Assembly: GCF_965204195.1 (NCBI RefSeq)
Contig: NZ_OZ241975.1
Coordinates: 2,294,001 to 2,358,000, forward strand
Direction of reading: 5' to 3'
Origin: Poriferisodalis sp965204195
Lineage (GTDB): Bacteria; Actinomycetota; Acidimicrobiia; Acidimicrobiales; Poriferisodalaceae
Length of the DNA stretch: 64,000 nucleotides
In this document: piece by piece, positions 25,429-33,432 of the stretch
Position numbering within the stretch: position 1 is the stretch's first letter
Layout of the letters: each line of letters starts with the position of its first letter
The notes under the pieces: generated by a model
Seen by the model: the letters and a program-made list of their open reading frames with translations, nothing else
Database searches by the model: none
What the model was told of the DNA's origin: nothing
Position numbers and translations under genes: made by a program

Positions 25429-27576
25429 TCAGACAGTCTGGCGGCTGCCTGTGAAGCGTCGCAGGCGGAGACTGTTCGTCACGACGAACAGCGATGAGAC
25501 GCCCATCGCGCCGGCAGCGATCATGGGGTTCAGGATGCCGAACGCCGCGAGCGGGATGGCGGCGGCGTTGTAGGCGAAGGCCCAGAACAAGTTCCCCTTG
25601 ATCGTCGACAGGGTGCGGCGTGACAGCGCAATGGCGTCGGCAACGGCCCGCAGATCGCCGCTCACGACGGTGAGGTCGGACGCCTCGATGGCTACATCGG
25701 TGCCGGTGCCGACGGCAATGCCCAGGTCGGCCTGAGCCAGCGCCGGGGCATCGTTGATGCCGTCTCCCACCATCGCCACTCGCTTGCCGGCGGCTTGAAG
25801 CCGCTGCACGGCGGCGGCCTTGTCGTCGGGATAGACCTCGGCGATCACCGACTCGATGCCGGCTTCGGCGGCGATCGTCCGTGCCGTGCGCTCGTTGTCG
25901 CCGGTGAGCAGCGTCACCGCCAGGCCCTGCTCTTGCAGTGCCACTATTGCCTCCGCCGAGGTCGGCTTGATGCGATCAGCGACCACCAGCACGATCTCCG
26001 CGGTGCCATTGCGGCCAGCAAGCACAGCCGTGGCCCCGGTGGCCTCAGCGTCGGCAGCCAAGTTCGCCACGCCGGCCGGCACAGCGTCGAACAGGCTGCG
26101 GCGGCCCACCCGGACCTCGACGCCGCCGACCGTTGCGATCACACCCGAACCGGGCGCAGTCTCGAATTCCTCGACCTCGACCAGCTCGTCGACCGAGCCG
26201 GCGATGGCTTCAGCGATCGGGTGAGACGACAACGCCTCGGCCGATGCCGCCAGCCGGTGCACCTCGTCGCGTTCGGCGGCCGGAAGCTGTCCCGCCTGGA
26301 CATCGGCGAGCGTCATAGCACCCTCGGTGATCGTGCCGGTCTTGTCCACCAGCACCACGTCCACCGAGCGGGTGTCCTCGAGAACCTCGCCCCCCTTGAT
26401 GATGACGCCGAGCTGAGCGCCCCGGCCGGTCCCCACCATGATCCCGAGCGGCGTCGCCAGCCCGAGGGCGCACGGGCAGGCGATGATCAGCACTGCCACC
26501 GCGGCGCTGAATGCAGCGCTGGCCTCGTTGCCCAGCAGCAACCACGCCGCCAGCGTGAGGATCCCGATGACGATGGCAATGGGCACGAACACCGCCGACA
26601 CCCGGTCGGCGAGCCGCTGCACCTCTGCCCGGCTGCCCTGGGCTTCGTCAACCAAGCGGATGATCTGCGCCAGCGCCGTGTCTGCACCCACCTTGGCCGC
26701 TTCGACGACGAGCGCTCCGTTGGCGTTGATCGTGGCGCCGATCACCTCGTCGCCGGGCCCGACCTCCACGGGCACCGGCTCGCCGGTCACCATCGACGCA
26801 TCGACTGCCGAGCGCCCGTCCACGATCACGCCGTCGGTGGCGATGCGCTCCCCCGGCCGGACCACGAACCGCATGCCGACCGCCAGATCGGCGATCGCGA
26901 TCTCACGCCCGTCCACCAGGCGGGCGGTCCGCACGCCCAGATCTGCCAGTGCGCGGATGGCGTCACCCGAGCGGCGCTTGGCCCGCAGCTCCAGCCACTT
27001 GCCCAGCAGGATGAGCGTGACGATCACGGCGCCGGTCTCGAAGTACACGTGGCCGTCGCCGATGCCGCTGATCGACACCGTCAGCGACCACGCCAACGCG
27101 GCAAGCGATCCCATCGACACGAGCGTGTCCATGGTGGTGGCGCCGTGCCGCAGGTTGACCGCCGCTGCTCGATGGAACGGCCAGCCGGCTCCCACGATCA
27201 CCACGGCCGCCAGCACAGCGACCAGCCATTCCCAGCCGCTGAACTGCAGCGCCGGGATCATCGAGATCAGCACCGACGGCACCGTCAGCACCACGCCGCT
27301 GACCAGCCGGGCCAGCAGTTCGGCCTGGCGCCGTTGCTCAGCCGTCTCGCTCTCGCCCTTTGCGACAACCGAGTAGCCCAGCGCTGCAATCTCCGCCGCA
27401 ACGAACGCCTCGTCGAGCGACCCGTCGTGGGTGATCGTGGCCTGCCCGGTAGCGAAGTTCACCTGCGCCGCTGCCACGGCGTCCAGTTCGTCGAGTCGGT
27501 GCTGGATCCGGCTCGCGCACGCGGCACAGGTCATGCCGTCGATTGCCAAGTCGGATCGAGCGGTCGCCGCCGTCAC
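25429..27576 (-). CDS. copA: Copper-transporting P1B-type ATPase
   Basis: 715 residues from a GTG. One N-terminal heavy-metal-associated domain (GMTCAACASRI), eight expected membrane helices, the intramembrane CPC motif in IIACPCALGLATP, the phosphorylation site DKTGT, TGDN, and GDGINDAPALAQADLG at the hinge. TGEP in the actuator domain is also intact. CPC plus the conserved Asn/Tyr/Met pattern of the last helices (YNAAAIPLAA, NPMIAAGAMGVSSLFVVTNSLRL) fit Cu(I) export. It would pump copper out of the cytoplasm. The palindrome 20 bp upstream may be its operator. Confidence 0.95.
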   Translation of the reverse strand: MTAATARSDLAIDGMTCAACASRIQHRLDELDAVAAAQVNFATGQATITHDGSLDEAFVAAEIAALGYSVVAKGESETAEQRRQAELLARLVSGVVLTVPSVLISMIPALQFSGWEWLVAVLAAVVIVGAGWPFHRAAAVNLRHGATTMDTLVSMGSLAALAWSLTVSISGIGDGHVYFETGAVIVTLILLGKWLELRAKRRSGDAIRALADLGVRTARLVDGREIAIADLAVGMRFVVRPGERIATDGVIVDGRSAVDASMVTGEPVPVEVGPGDEVIGATINANGALVVEAAKVGADTALAQIIRLVDEAQGSRAEVQRLADRVSAVFVPIAIVIGILTLAAWLLLGNEASAAFSAAVAVLIIACPCALGLATPLGIMVGTGRGAQLGVIIKGGEVLEDTRSVDVVLVDKTGTITEGAMTLADVQAGQLPAAERDEVHRLAASAEALSSHPIAEAIAGSVDELVEVEEFETAPGSGVIATVGGVEVRVGRRSLFDAVPAGVANLAADAEATGATAVLAGRNGTAEIVLVVADRIKPTSAEAIVALQEQGLAVTLLTGDNERTARTIAAEAGIESVIAEVYPDDKAAAVQRLQAAGKRVAMVGDGINDAPALAQADLGIAVGTGTDVAIEASDLTVVSGDLRAVADAIALSRRTLSTIKGNLFWAFAYNAAAIPLAAFGILNPMIAAGAMGVSSLFVVTNSLRLRRFTGSRQTV

Positions 27577-27595
27577 ATGACCACTCTAAGTTGAA

Positions 27596-27611
27596 CCTTC
27601 CAGCCGGAAGG
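27596..27611 (-). promoter_or_regulatory. Palindrome upstream of copA (MerR/CueR-like half-sites)
   Basis: CCTTCC-AGCC-GGAAGG, 20-35 bp before the copA start. The half-sites equal those of the E. coli CueR operator at copA (CCTTCC...GGAAGG), but the spacer here is four bases rather than seven, so the match is partial and the regulator uncertain. Confidence 0.35.
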
Positions 27612-27665
27612 AATCCTGACGAAGGGCCGGCCAGCAAGAACCTGTGCGGCCGAGCCGCCTCGGGC

Positions 27666-28088
27666 TCACTCGCGGACGAACTGAGCGACCGTCTCGATGT
27701 TCAACTGGCCAGCCAGCCCGGCCGTGCGATGCACCGCTGCCTCGCGCCATTCCGGTGACGACGACATCGCCAGCAGCGCTCCCCTGTTCGGGTACTTGGC
27801 GATGGCGACCTCGTCCCACAATTCCTCGACCTGGCCGAGCGACAGGAACGTCACGTTCGCTGCGAACTGGATCTCGCCGCCGTAGTCACGAATGATCCTC
27901 GACACCGCCCGGCCGTACAGCTGGTACGCCTCGAAGCCGGTCAGATCGGTCTCGCGACCGTCCTCATACTCGGCCTTGTCCTTGAACTTCAGAAGGTTGA
28001 CCATGTAGATCGGCCCGTCAGGCCCGGGCTGCATCATCTCGTCGATGCGCTCGGGGCTCGTGGGCATCACTTCGTTGACGACCTCCAT
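27666..28088 (-). CDS. DUF1330-like dimeric alpha/beta-barrel protein
   Basis: 140 residues. PIYMVNLLKFKDKAEYED, AYQLYGRAVSRIIRDYGGEI and AIAKYPNRGALLAM follow the ferredoxin-like stress-responsive A/B-barrel pattern seen in DUF1330 proteins. A similar protein lies at 43738-44151. The function of the family is unknown; such folds often bind or cyclise small molecules. GGAG precedes the ATG. It lies upstream of copA on the same strand but with the copA promoter region in between. Confidence 0.75.
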   Translation of the reverse strand: MEVVNEVMPTSPERIDEMMQPGPDGPIYMVNLLKFKDKAEYEDGRETDLTGFEAYQLYGRAVSRIIRDYGGEIQFAANVTFLSLGQVEELWDEVAIAKYPNRGALLAMSSSPEWREAAVHRTAGLAGQLNIETVAQFVRE

Positions 28089-28134
28089 CGGGTCACGCTC
28101 CTGTCGTGGGCAACGGCCCCATCAGTCAACTACG

Positions 28135-29280
28135 TCAGGCCTGGCCGACCAGAAGGGTGAGCTGACCCGTCTTCTGCTGCTTGCCTGTCTGCAGCACTCG
28201 CCCCGTCGGTACCGACGTGATCTCGACCGCGCCGTCGTCGAATCCCGCACTGACCGACTCGGCCACCAGATCCATGTCGCGCATCGGGCCCCAGAAGGGC
28301 TCGTGGTTGTAGTAGGTGTCCCAGTCGATCATCGCCTGGGTGACCGGGTCGACGCCCGCGTACCCCGCGAAGTCGGCGTGCACCATGAGCCCGCCGGGCG
28401 CCAGCAGTCGGCGGCACTCGGCGAACATCCGGCGCAATGCCGCTGGCGACATCTCGTGGATCACGATGTGCGAGACGATCAAGTCGAAGTGCCCGTCCGG
28501 ATAGTCGGTGCACTCGGCGTTCTGCTGGGAGAAGTGCACTGCCCGCCCGAGCGATTCGGCCCGTGCATGGGCGTACCGCAGCACGGGTGCGCCCAGGTCG
28601 ATTGCATGGACTTCCGCGTCCCCGAACGCATCGACGTAGGGCAGCGTGGAATTGCCCGAGGTGCAGCCCATGTCGAGGATCCGCCGCGGCGAGAACTCGG
28701 GATGGGAGACAGCCAGGAAGTTCTGGCAGACGGACTGCCCGTAGTCATCGTTGAGGGCACCCATCTGGCCCATCGCGTACACATAGACGCCGCGGTCGAA
28801 CAGCGCCCCGACCGAGACATCGTCGTCCATGTACTCGCCCCGGTAGCCGCCCGGCATGGCGTGAATGTCGACCTCGGCGTTGTACCAGGGGATCTCCAGA
28901 TCGGGATCGAGGCGCAACGAACCGAGCCCCGCATCGGCCGATCGGGCGCGTTCTGCGAGGTCGCCCGCCTGGCGAGCGATGGCATCGCCGACCGAGCTCC
29001 ACAGCAGGTGCTGGCTGGACCGGCGCACCGAGCTCCACAGGCGGTAGTAGGTATCGGAGCTCAGCGCTTCGCGGACTTCGTGCCGGTCCGCCGGCTCGTC
29101 GCCGTGCTCGTCCACCCACTGCTGTCGAACCCGGCGGTCGTAGATCTCGCGAACACCGGGACTGACCCGGGTCGCGATGTGCGACTTCAGCGCCTGCACG
29201 AAGCTCTCCCGAGCGCTCTCGTCGTGCGTCTCGGTGGGCAGGAGCGGGTGTGTTTTCTGGCTCATCTGGCTGTCCCCCAT
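28135..29280 (-). CDS. Class I SAM-dependent methyltransferase
   Basis: 381 residues. The C-terminal half holds the Rossmann methyltransferase: ILDMGCTSGNSTLPY (motif I, GxxxG), HAIDLGAP (motif II acidic), HFDLIVSHIVIHEM (motif IV) and LLAPGGLMVHADF. The first 180 residues are a helical extension with no motif I recognise, and end in EIPWYNAEVDIHAMPGGY, suggesting a substrate-specific N-domain. Its ATG directly follows the TAG of the upstream gene (29281), so the two are coupled. A start at 29265 (MSQKTH) is equally possible. Substrate unknown. Confidence 0.88.
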   Translation of the reverse strand: MGDSQMSQKTHPLLPTETHDESARESFVQALKSHIATRVSPGVREIYDRRVRQQWVDEHGDEPADRHEVREALSSDTYYRLWSSVRRSSQHLLWSSVGDAIARQAGDLAERARSADAGLGSLRLDPDLEIPWYNAEVDIHAMPGGYRGEYMDDDVSVGALFDRGVYVYAMGQMGALNDDYGQSVCQNFLAVSHPEFSPRRILDMGCTSGNSTLPYVDAFGDAEVHAIDLGAPVLRYAHARAESLGRAVHFSQQNAECTDYPDGHFDLIVSHIVIHEMSPAALRRMFAECRRLLAPGGLMVHADFAGYAGVDPVTQAMIDWDTYYNHEPFWGPMRDMDLVAESVSAGFDDGAVEITSVPTGRVLQTGKQQKTGQLTLLVGQA

Positions 29281-29670
29281 CTAGAGCTCTGCGAATGCGC
29301 GATCGACAATCTGGAGATAGCGGTCCTGTGTGTCGCCGGCCAGCGCCTCTTCGCGCATCTCTTCGAACACGCGATAGACGCGACCGGCGAACGCCGCCGC
29401 CTCGGCAGCACGGGCTGCGGTCTCGTCACCGTCAGGCCGGTACGCCTCGATCGCCGCGGCAGCATCGATGCCGGCCTCGGCAAGCACTGCCTCGAGCGTG
29501 GTCTGCCGCTCACGCAACGCCCACACCTCGGCCGCGAGCGCCGTCACGATCGCCAAGACCGCATCAGTCGCACCATCGTCATCGAAGAACGTCGGCCTGG
29601 CGCCGCGCGCCGTGGTCGGAAAGCTGCGCCCCTCAACCGGCTGGGCTTGCGGCGCCGTCTGCTCGCCCAT
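29281..29670 (-). CDS. Conserved hypothetical protein, partner of the methyltransferase
   Basis: 129 residues, acidic and helical. No family recognised. The central part (AVLAIVTALAAEVWALRERQTTLEAVL) reads like an amphipathic or coiled-coil helix and the C-terminus is alanine/glutamate-rich. Its stop abuts the methyltransferase ATG without a gap, so the two proteins are probably made together and may form a complex. Confidence 0.65.
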   Translation of the reverse strand: MGEQTAPQAQPVEGRSFPTTARGARPTFFDDDGATDAVLAIVTALAAEVWALRERQTTLEAVLAEAGIDAAAAIEAYRPDGDETAARAAEAAAFAGRVYRVFEEMREEALAGDTQDRYLQIVDRAFAEL

Positions 29671-29848
29671 CCCCCTAGCTTCTCAGACTTTCGCACACTG
29701 GTGGTTGGTGAGCCGCCGGGTTGCTCATGCTGCCCCGTTTTGGGCTGTGAAATGGCGGTCGGCGACCTCATTTCCGAACATACACTGGTGTAGGTAGCAG
29801 GCTGACAGGCCTGACGGAAGCAGCGTGGGGTTGCTCGGGGGTGATGCG

Positions 29849-30862
29849 ATGCCCTTGACGTCATCGTCGCCTGACGGCGGCCGCGCGATGTGGAACTTCG
29901 CGCCGGAGTTGCCGCTGCGCACGGCACCATTCCTGCACTGGCCTCCCCGACCGGGCGCCATTGCGAAGCACCTCGGGCGCACATGGCTGCCGCTGCGGTC
30001 CCGGTTCTTCATGCTCGCGGTGGCGTTCGGCGTCTGGGCGTGGTTCATGCCGTCGCTCGAACGCACGGAGAGCTTCGAATTCGGCTGGATCTTCGGGATC
30101 TGGCTTCGCAACCTGATCCTGGTGACACTCGTCGCCGGTGGGCTGCACGTCTGGTTCTACGTCGTGCGTCGTCAGGGCGACGGCCTGCGCTACGACTCCC
30201 GCCCGTTCGGACGCAACAAGCGGGTGTTCCTGTTCGGCAATCAGGTGCGGGAGAACGTCTTCCTCACGCTCGTGCCGGCTGTGCTGATCTGGACCGGATT
30301 CGACTCGTTGCTGCTGTGGGCGTACGCCAATGGGCACGCACGCCTCATCACCTTCGAGAGCAACCCTGTCTGGTTCGTGCTGTTCCTGGTGGTCATCCCG
30401 TGGTGGTCGATCCTGTATTTCTCGACCCACCACCGGCTGCTGCACACCGGCCCGGCTTACCGTCACATCCATTCGTGGCACCACCGCAACACCAACGTCG
30501 GCCCGTGGTCTGGGCTCTCGATGCACCCCGTCGAGCACCTCGTGCTCTTCTCCGACGTGGTGCTGCTGTTCCTCGTGCCGTCGCACCCGCTGCACCTGTA
30601 TTTCATGATGATGCACCACGGCCTCGGGGCACCCCTGTCGCACACCGGCTACGACGCCTTGCTGCTGGGGCCGCGGGCCGGCCGCCAAGCGCGGTTCGAG
30701 CTGGGCGACTTCCACCACCAGATCCATCACCGGTTCATCGAATGCAACTACGGGGGTTACGAGTCGCCGCTGGACGAGCTGATCGGTGCGTTCCACGACG
30801 GAACGCCAGAGGGCGCTGCAGCGCTGTCTCACCGCTCCCGCAAGCGGACCAAGGCCCGCTGA
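29849..30862 (+). CDS. Fatty-acid hydroxylase/sterol desaturase-family membrane protein
   Basis: 337 residues from ATG 29849 (GGGGG just upstream; a GTG at 29825 is also in frame). Several hydrophobic segments (FFMLAVAFGVWAWFM, NLILVTLVAGGLHVWFYVV, VWFVLFLVVIPWW) and the di-iron histidine boxes HHRLLH, HSWHHRN and HHQIHHR identify the integral-membrane hydroxylase superfamily (sterol desaturase, carotene hydroxylase, alkylglycerol monooxygenase). It would hydroxylate or desaturate a lipid at the membrane. The substrate is unknown. Confidence 0.88.
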   Translation: MPLTSSSPDGGRAMWNFAPELPLRTAPFLHWPPRPGAIAKHLGRTWLPLRSRFFMLAVAFGVWAWFMPSLERTESFEFGWIFGIWLRNLILVTLVAGGLHVWFYVVRRQGDGLRYDSRPFGRNKRVFLFGNQVRENVFLTLVPAVLIWTGFDSLLLWAYANGHARLITFESNPVWFVLFLVVIPWWSILYFSTHHRLLHTGPAYRHIHSWHHRNTNVGPWSGLSMHPVEHLVLFSDVVLLFLVPSHPLHLYFMMMHHGLGAPLSHTGYDALLLGPRAGRQARFELGDFHHQIHHRFIECNYGGYESPLDELIGAFHDGTPEGAAALSHRSRKRTKAR

Positions 30863-30911
30863 ACTCGCAGGCCCGCGCAGGTTGTTGCACGCTGGGCGCG
30901 GAGGTGGCTCG

Positions 30912-31658
30912 ATGTTCCTGACCTTGTGGGCCACGCCTCGCTCGGTCTCCACCGCCTTCGAGTGGATGATGCGCCAGCGAGGCGACTTCGAGTGCTTCCA
31001 CGAACCGTGGAACGAGCTCTACTACTACGGCGAGGGCCGCCGGTCGCAGCGCGACGCCCACGTTGAGGCGCGCCCTGGCCACACCTACCCGGCGCTCTGG
31101 AACCGCCTGTCGGAACTCTCTCAGTCACAGAACGTGTTCGTGAAGGACTTCGCCTACTCAGTCGAGCACGACCTCGACGACCGCGAGCTCTCCGCGATGA
31201 CCCACACGTTTCTTGTCAGGGACCCCGAGCGGGTCGTGCAGGGTCTCGGGCATCACTGGCCCGACTGCACCTGGGACGAGGTCGGGTTCGAGTCGCTGCA
31301 TCGCCTGTTCTGCCGGATCGCAGAGCGAGACAGTGCTCCCCCGCCTGTCATCGATGCCGCCGACCTGACCGGCGATCCGGAAGGCACGGTCCGGTCATTC
31401 TGCGCTGCAGTCGGCATCGAGTTCATGCCCGCGGCGATGTCGTGGGAACCGGGCGAGCGCACCGAGGTGAGCTGGTACGGCGAGGGCACGGGACCGTGGC
31501 ACGACAATCTCCGGCACAGCTCTGGCATCACAACGCCGCGCACCGAGTACCCGCCGCTGGAGGACTCGCCGCGCCTCGCGGAGATGTACGAGCGCTGCCT
31601 GCCGCTGTATGACGCCATGGCCGCCCACAAGCTGGACCCCACCGCCACGCTCGCGTAA
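30912..31658 (+). CDS. Sulfotransferase-like protein
   Basis: 248 residues with GGAGGTG before the ATG. It opens with LWATPRSVSTAFEWMM, a P-loop-like 5'-PSB motif in which the usual G-T pattern is replaced by PRSVST, as in the sulfotransferase-like proteins related to branched-chain-aminotransferase-fused or plant/bacterial HAD-associated forms. HEPWNELYYYG and HTFLVRDPERVV (3'-PB Arg/Ser region) also fit. It lies about 50 bp after the fatty-acid hydroxylase on the same strand. The donor is presumably PAPS, made by the operon 4 kb downstream; this is inference. Confidence 0.7.
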   Translation: MFLTLWATPRSVSTAFEWMMRQRGDFECFHEPWNELYYYGEGRRSQRDAHVEARPGHTYPALWNRLSELSQSQNVFVKDFAYSVEHDLDDRELSAMTHTFLVRDPERVVQGLGHHWPDCTWDEVGFESLHRLFCRIAERDSAPPPVIDAADLTGDPEGTVRSFCAAVGIEFMPAAMSWEPGERTEVSWYGEGTGPWHDNLRHSSGITTPRTEYPPLEDSPRLAEMYERCLPLYDAMAAHKLDPTATLA

Positions 31659-31731
31659 GAGCACCGTCCGCTGCGGTGTCGTCTTGGACGGTTACGTCCC
31701 TTGGAGCGAGGTCAGGTTTGCGCTGGGCCCG

Positions 31732-31965
31732 CTATGCGACGGCAGTCGTACCGCGATCAGATGCCGGCCTGAATTCGATGTCGATCTCGATGCCGTCGGA
31801 CCCGACATCGAGTAGTTCGGCGACCACACTTCGCGCAACTCGTTCTACGTCGCTCTTGCGGCGGGCTTGACTGACACCAAGGACGTTGCGAGGCAGGCCC
31901 GAGATGATCTCGATCTCCCACCAGTCACCGTTTCGTTCTGCAACTGCTCGAAATGGTGCGCTCAT
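31732..31965 (-). CDS. HicB-like antitoxin candidate
   Basis: 77 residues. WWEIEIISGLPRNVLGVSQ followed by a helix with RKSDVERVARSVVAELL and a C-terminal strand GIEIDIEFR resembles the partially degraded RNase-H-like fold of HicB proteins. It overlaps the upstream HicA-like gene by four bases and is transcribed second, the usual hicA-hicB order. Likely neutralises the toxin and represses the pair. Family assignment is by pattern only. Confidence 0.55.
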   Translation of the reverse strand: MSAPFRAVAERNGDWWEIEIISGLPRNVLGVSQARRKSDVERVARSVVAELLDVGSDGIEIDIEFRPASDRGTTAVA

Positions 31966-32183
31966 GAGTCTTCTCCCGGCGCCACTTGCTCAAGATGCTC
32001 TTCCAGCTTGCCAAGGATCGCTCGCGCTGTTCCGTCCGCAATCTCTCGATGCCTCGGGATCGGGAATCTGAAGCCGGCGCACTCCCAGATCTCATGCCTG
32101 CCCTGGCGCAGGACTACAGCCGTGCAGCCATACCCATCGGCGAGCCGACGGATTTGACGCACTAGCTCGGTTCGCTTCGGCAC
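31962..32183 (-). CDS. HicA-like toxin candidate
   Basis: 73 residues. A dsRBD-like HicA pattern: MPKRTELVRQIRRLADGYG, then QGRHEIWECAGFRFPIPRHREIADGTARAIL, where the His of GRHEIW corresponds to the catalytic His of HicA mRNA interferases and IPRHREI matches the common IPRHKEI motif. Slightly unlike the classic SHHxW form. Paired with the HicB-like gene. Confidence 0.6.
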   Translation of the reverse strand: MPKRTELVRQIRRLADGYGCTAVVLRQGRHEIWECAGFRFPIPRHREIADGTARAILGKLEEHLEQVAPGEDS

Positions 32184-32244
32184 CGTAGCTGTCTAGGGAA
32201 CCTACGACAAGCAACGCAAGGGAATTTGTCAGTAGACCTACGCC

Positions 32245-33432
32245 ATGCGACGGTTCGTCATCGGTCTGCTTGCTGCGTTCCGGAAGGCCACCCAGCTCCT
32301 GCGGCGGGTTCGAGGCGTCACCGACGACGACGTGGCTGAGCGGCGCGTCACGAGCGGCCAGTCGTGGAACGAGTTCTGCGACTCGCTCAAGGCGGCGGGC
32401 GCTGCGCTGAGCTTCCCGGGAGCGCCGCAGGACCCCTTCAGCCAGGCGGAGGGATACCGCTATCTGAGCCGCATCACGAGGGCAGGCCTGATGGCTTTCG
32501 TCGAGCACGCCGACCCCAAGGCACCCGTGCTGCATCGCGTGGTCAATGAGAACACCAAGATGGGAGCGGACAATCCCGACAACTTCTACCTGACGGCTTC
32601 GCTCGACGGGAACTACGACTACAGGATCACCGGCCGGCGCAACACCATCGCCTACCTGAGCTTCGGGACCCAGTCGGGCAACTACGGCCAGGGAGGCGGG
32701 CTGCCCCCCACCGGCTACATCGAATCCGACGAGATCGAGATGGACGCCGACGGGCGGTTCGAGCTGGTGCTCAGCAGCAGCCCGCAGCAAGGCAACTGGC
32801 TGCCGATGACACCCGAGACTGGTGCCCTGGTGGTGCGCCAGACCTTCGGGGACCGCAGCTCCGAGACGCCGGCAGATCTGTCGATCGAACGCATCAATTG
32901 CACCCCAGAGGAAGGCCAGCCTTCGCATCTCACGGCTGCGGCGCTCGACGAAGGTCTGGGCAAGGCCGGGGCGCTGGTGATAGGCGCGCCGCTGCTGTTC
33001 GCCAAGTGGGCCCGTGACTTCTCCAAGCACAGCAACGAGCTGCCCAGATTCGACCCGGACGTCTCGTTGGCAGCGGGCGGCGACCCGAACATCGCCTACT
33101 ACCACAGCCACTGGGCGCTGGAAGCCGACGAGGCGCTGCTGATCGAGGTCATGCCGCCGGAATGCGAACACTGGAACTTCCAGCTGAACAACTACTGGAT
33201 GGAGTCGTTGGATTATCGCCACTTCACCGTCCACACCAACATGCATCTCGCCCGGTACGAGGACGACGGCTCGGTGCGTCTCGTCGTTGCGCACGACGAC
33301 CCGGGCTTGCCCAACTGGCTGCAGACCGCCGGCCATACCTTCGGCACCATGTGCTTCCGCTGGGTGCGAGCCAACGAGCACCCCCAACCGGCGTGCCGGG
33401 TGGTCAAGCTCGCCAGCCTGCGATCGTCATGA
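32245..33432 (+). CDS. DUF1214-type protein, first gene of the sulfation operon
   Basis: 395 residues, no signal peptide. TSGQSWNEFCDSLKAAG, RTITRAG-like segments, NPDNFYLTASLDGNYDYRITG and the C-terminal HWNFQLNNYWMESLDYR with HTNMHLARYEDDGSVRLVVAHDDPG match the DUF1214 group, which is predicted to be beta-rich and has no established activity. Its stop overlaps the ATG of the sulfotransferase-SDR gene (ATGA), so it is made together with the PAPS-forming enzymes. It may bind or modify the same substrate. Confidence 0.75.
   Translation: MRRFVIGLLAAFRKATQLLRRVRGVTDDDVAERRVTSGQSWNEFCDSLKAAGAALSFPGAPQDPFSQAEGYRYLSRITRAGLMAFVEHADPKAPVLHRVVNENTKMGADNPDNFYLTASLDGNYDYRITGRRNTIAYLSFGTQSGNYGQGGGLPPTGYIESDEIEMDADGRFELVLSSSPQQGNWLPMTPETGALVVRQTFGDRSSETPADLSIERINCTPEEGQPSHLTAAALDEGLGKAGALVIGAPLLFAKWARDFSKHSNELPRFDPDVSLAAGGDPNIAYYHSHWALEADEALLIEVMPPECEHWNFQLNNYWMESLDYRHFTVHTNMHLARYEDDGSVRLVVAHDDPGLPNWLQTAGHTFGTMCFRWVRANEHPQPACRVVKLASLRSS

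Noticed and set aside
33162..33428. Extended N-terminus of the sulfotransferase-SDR frame.
   Set aside because: It overlaps the DUF1214-type gene in another frame; the ATGA overlap at 33429 gives a family-like start.
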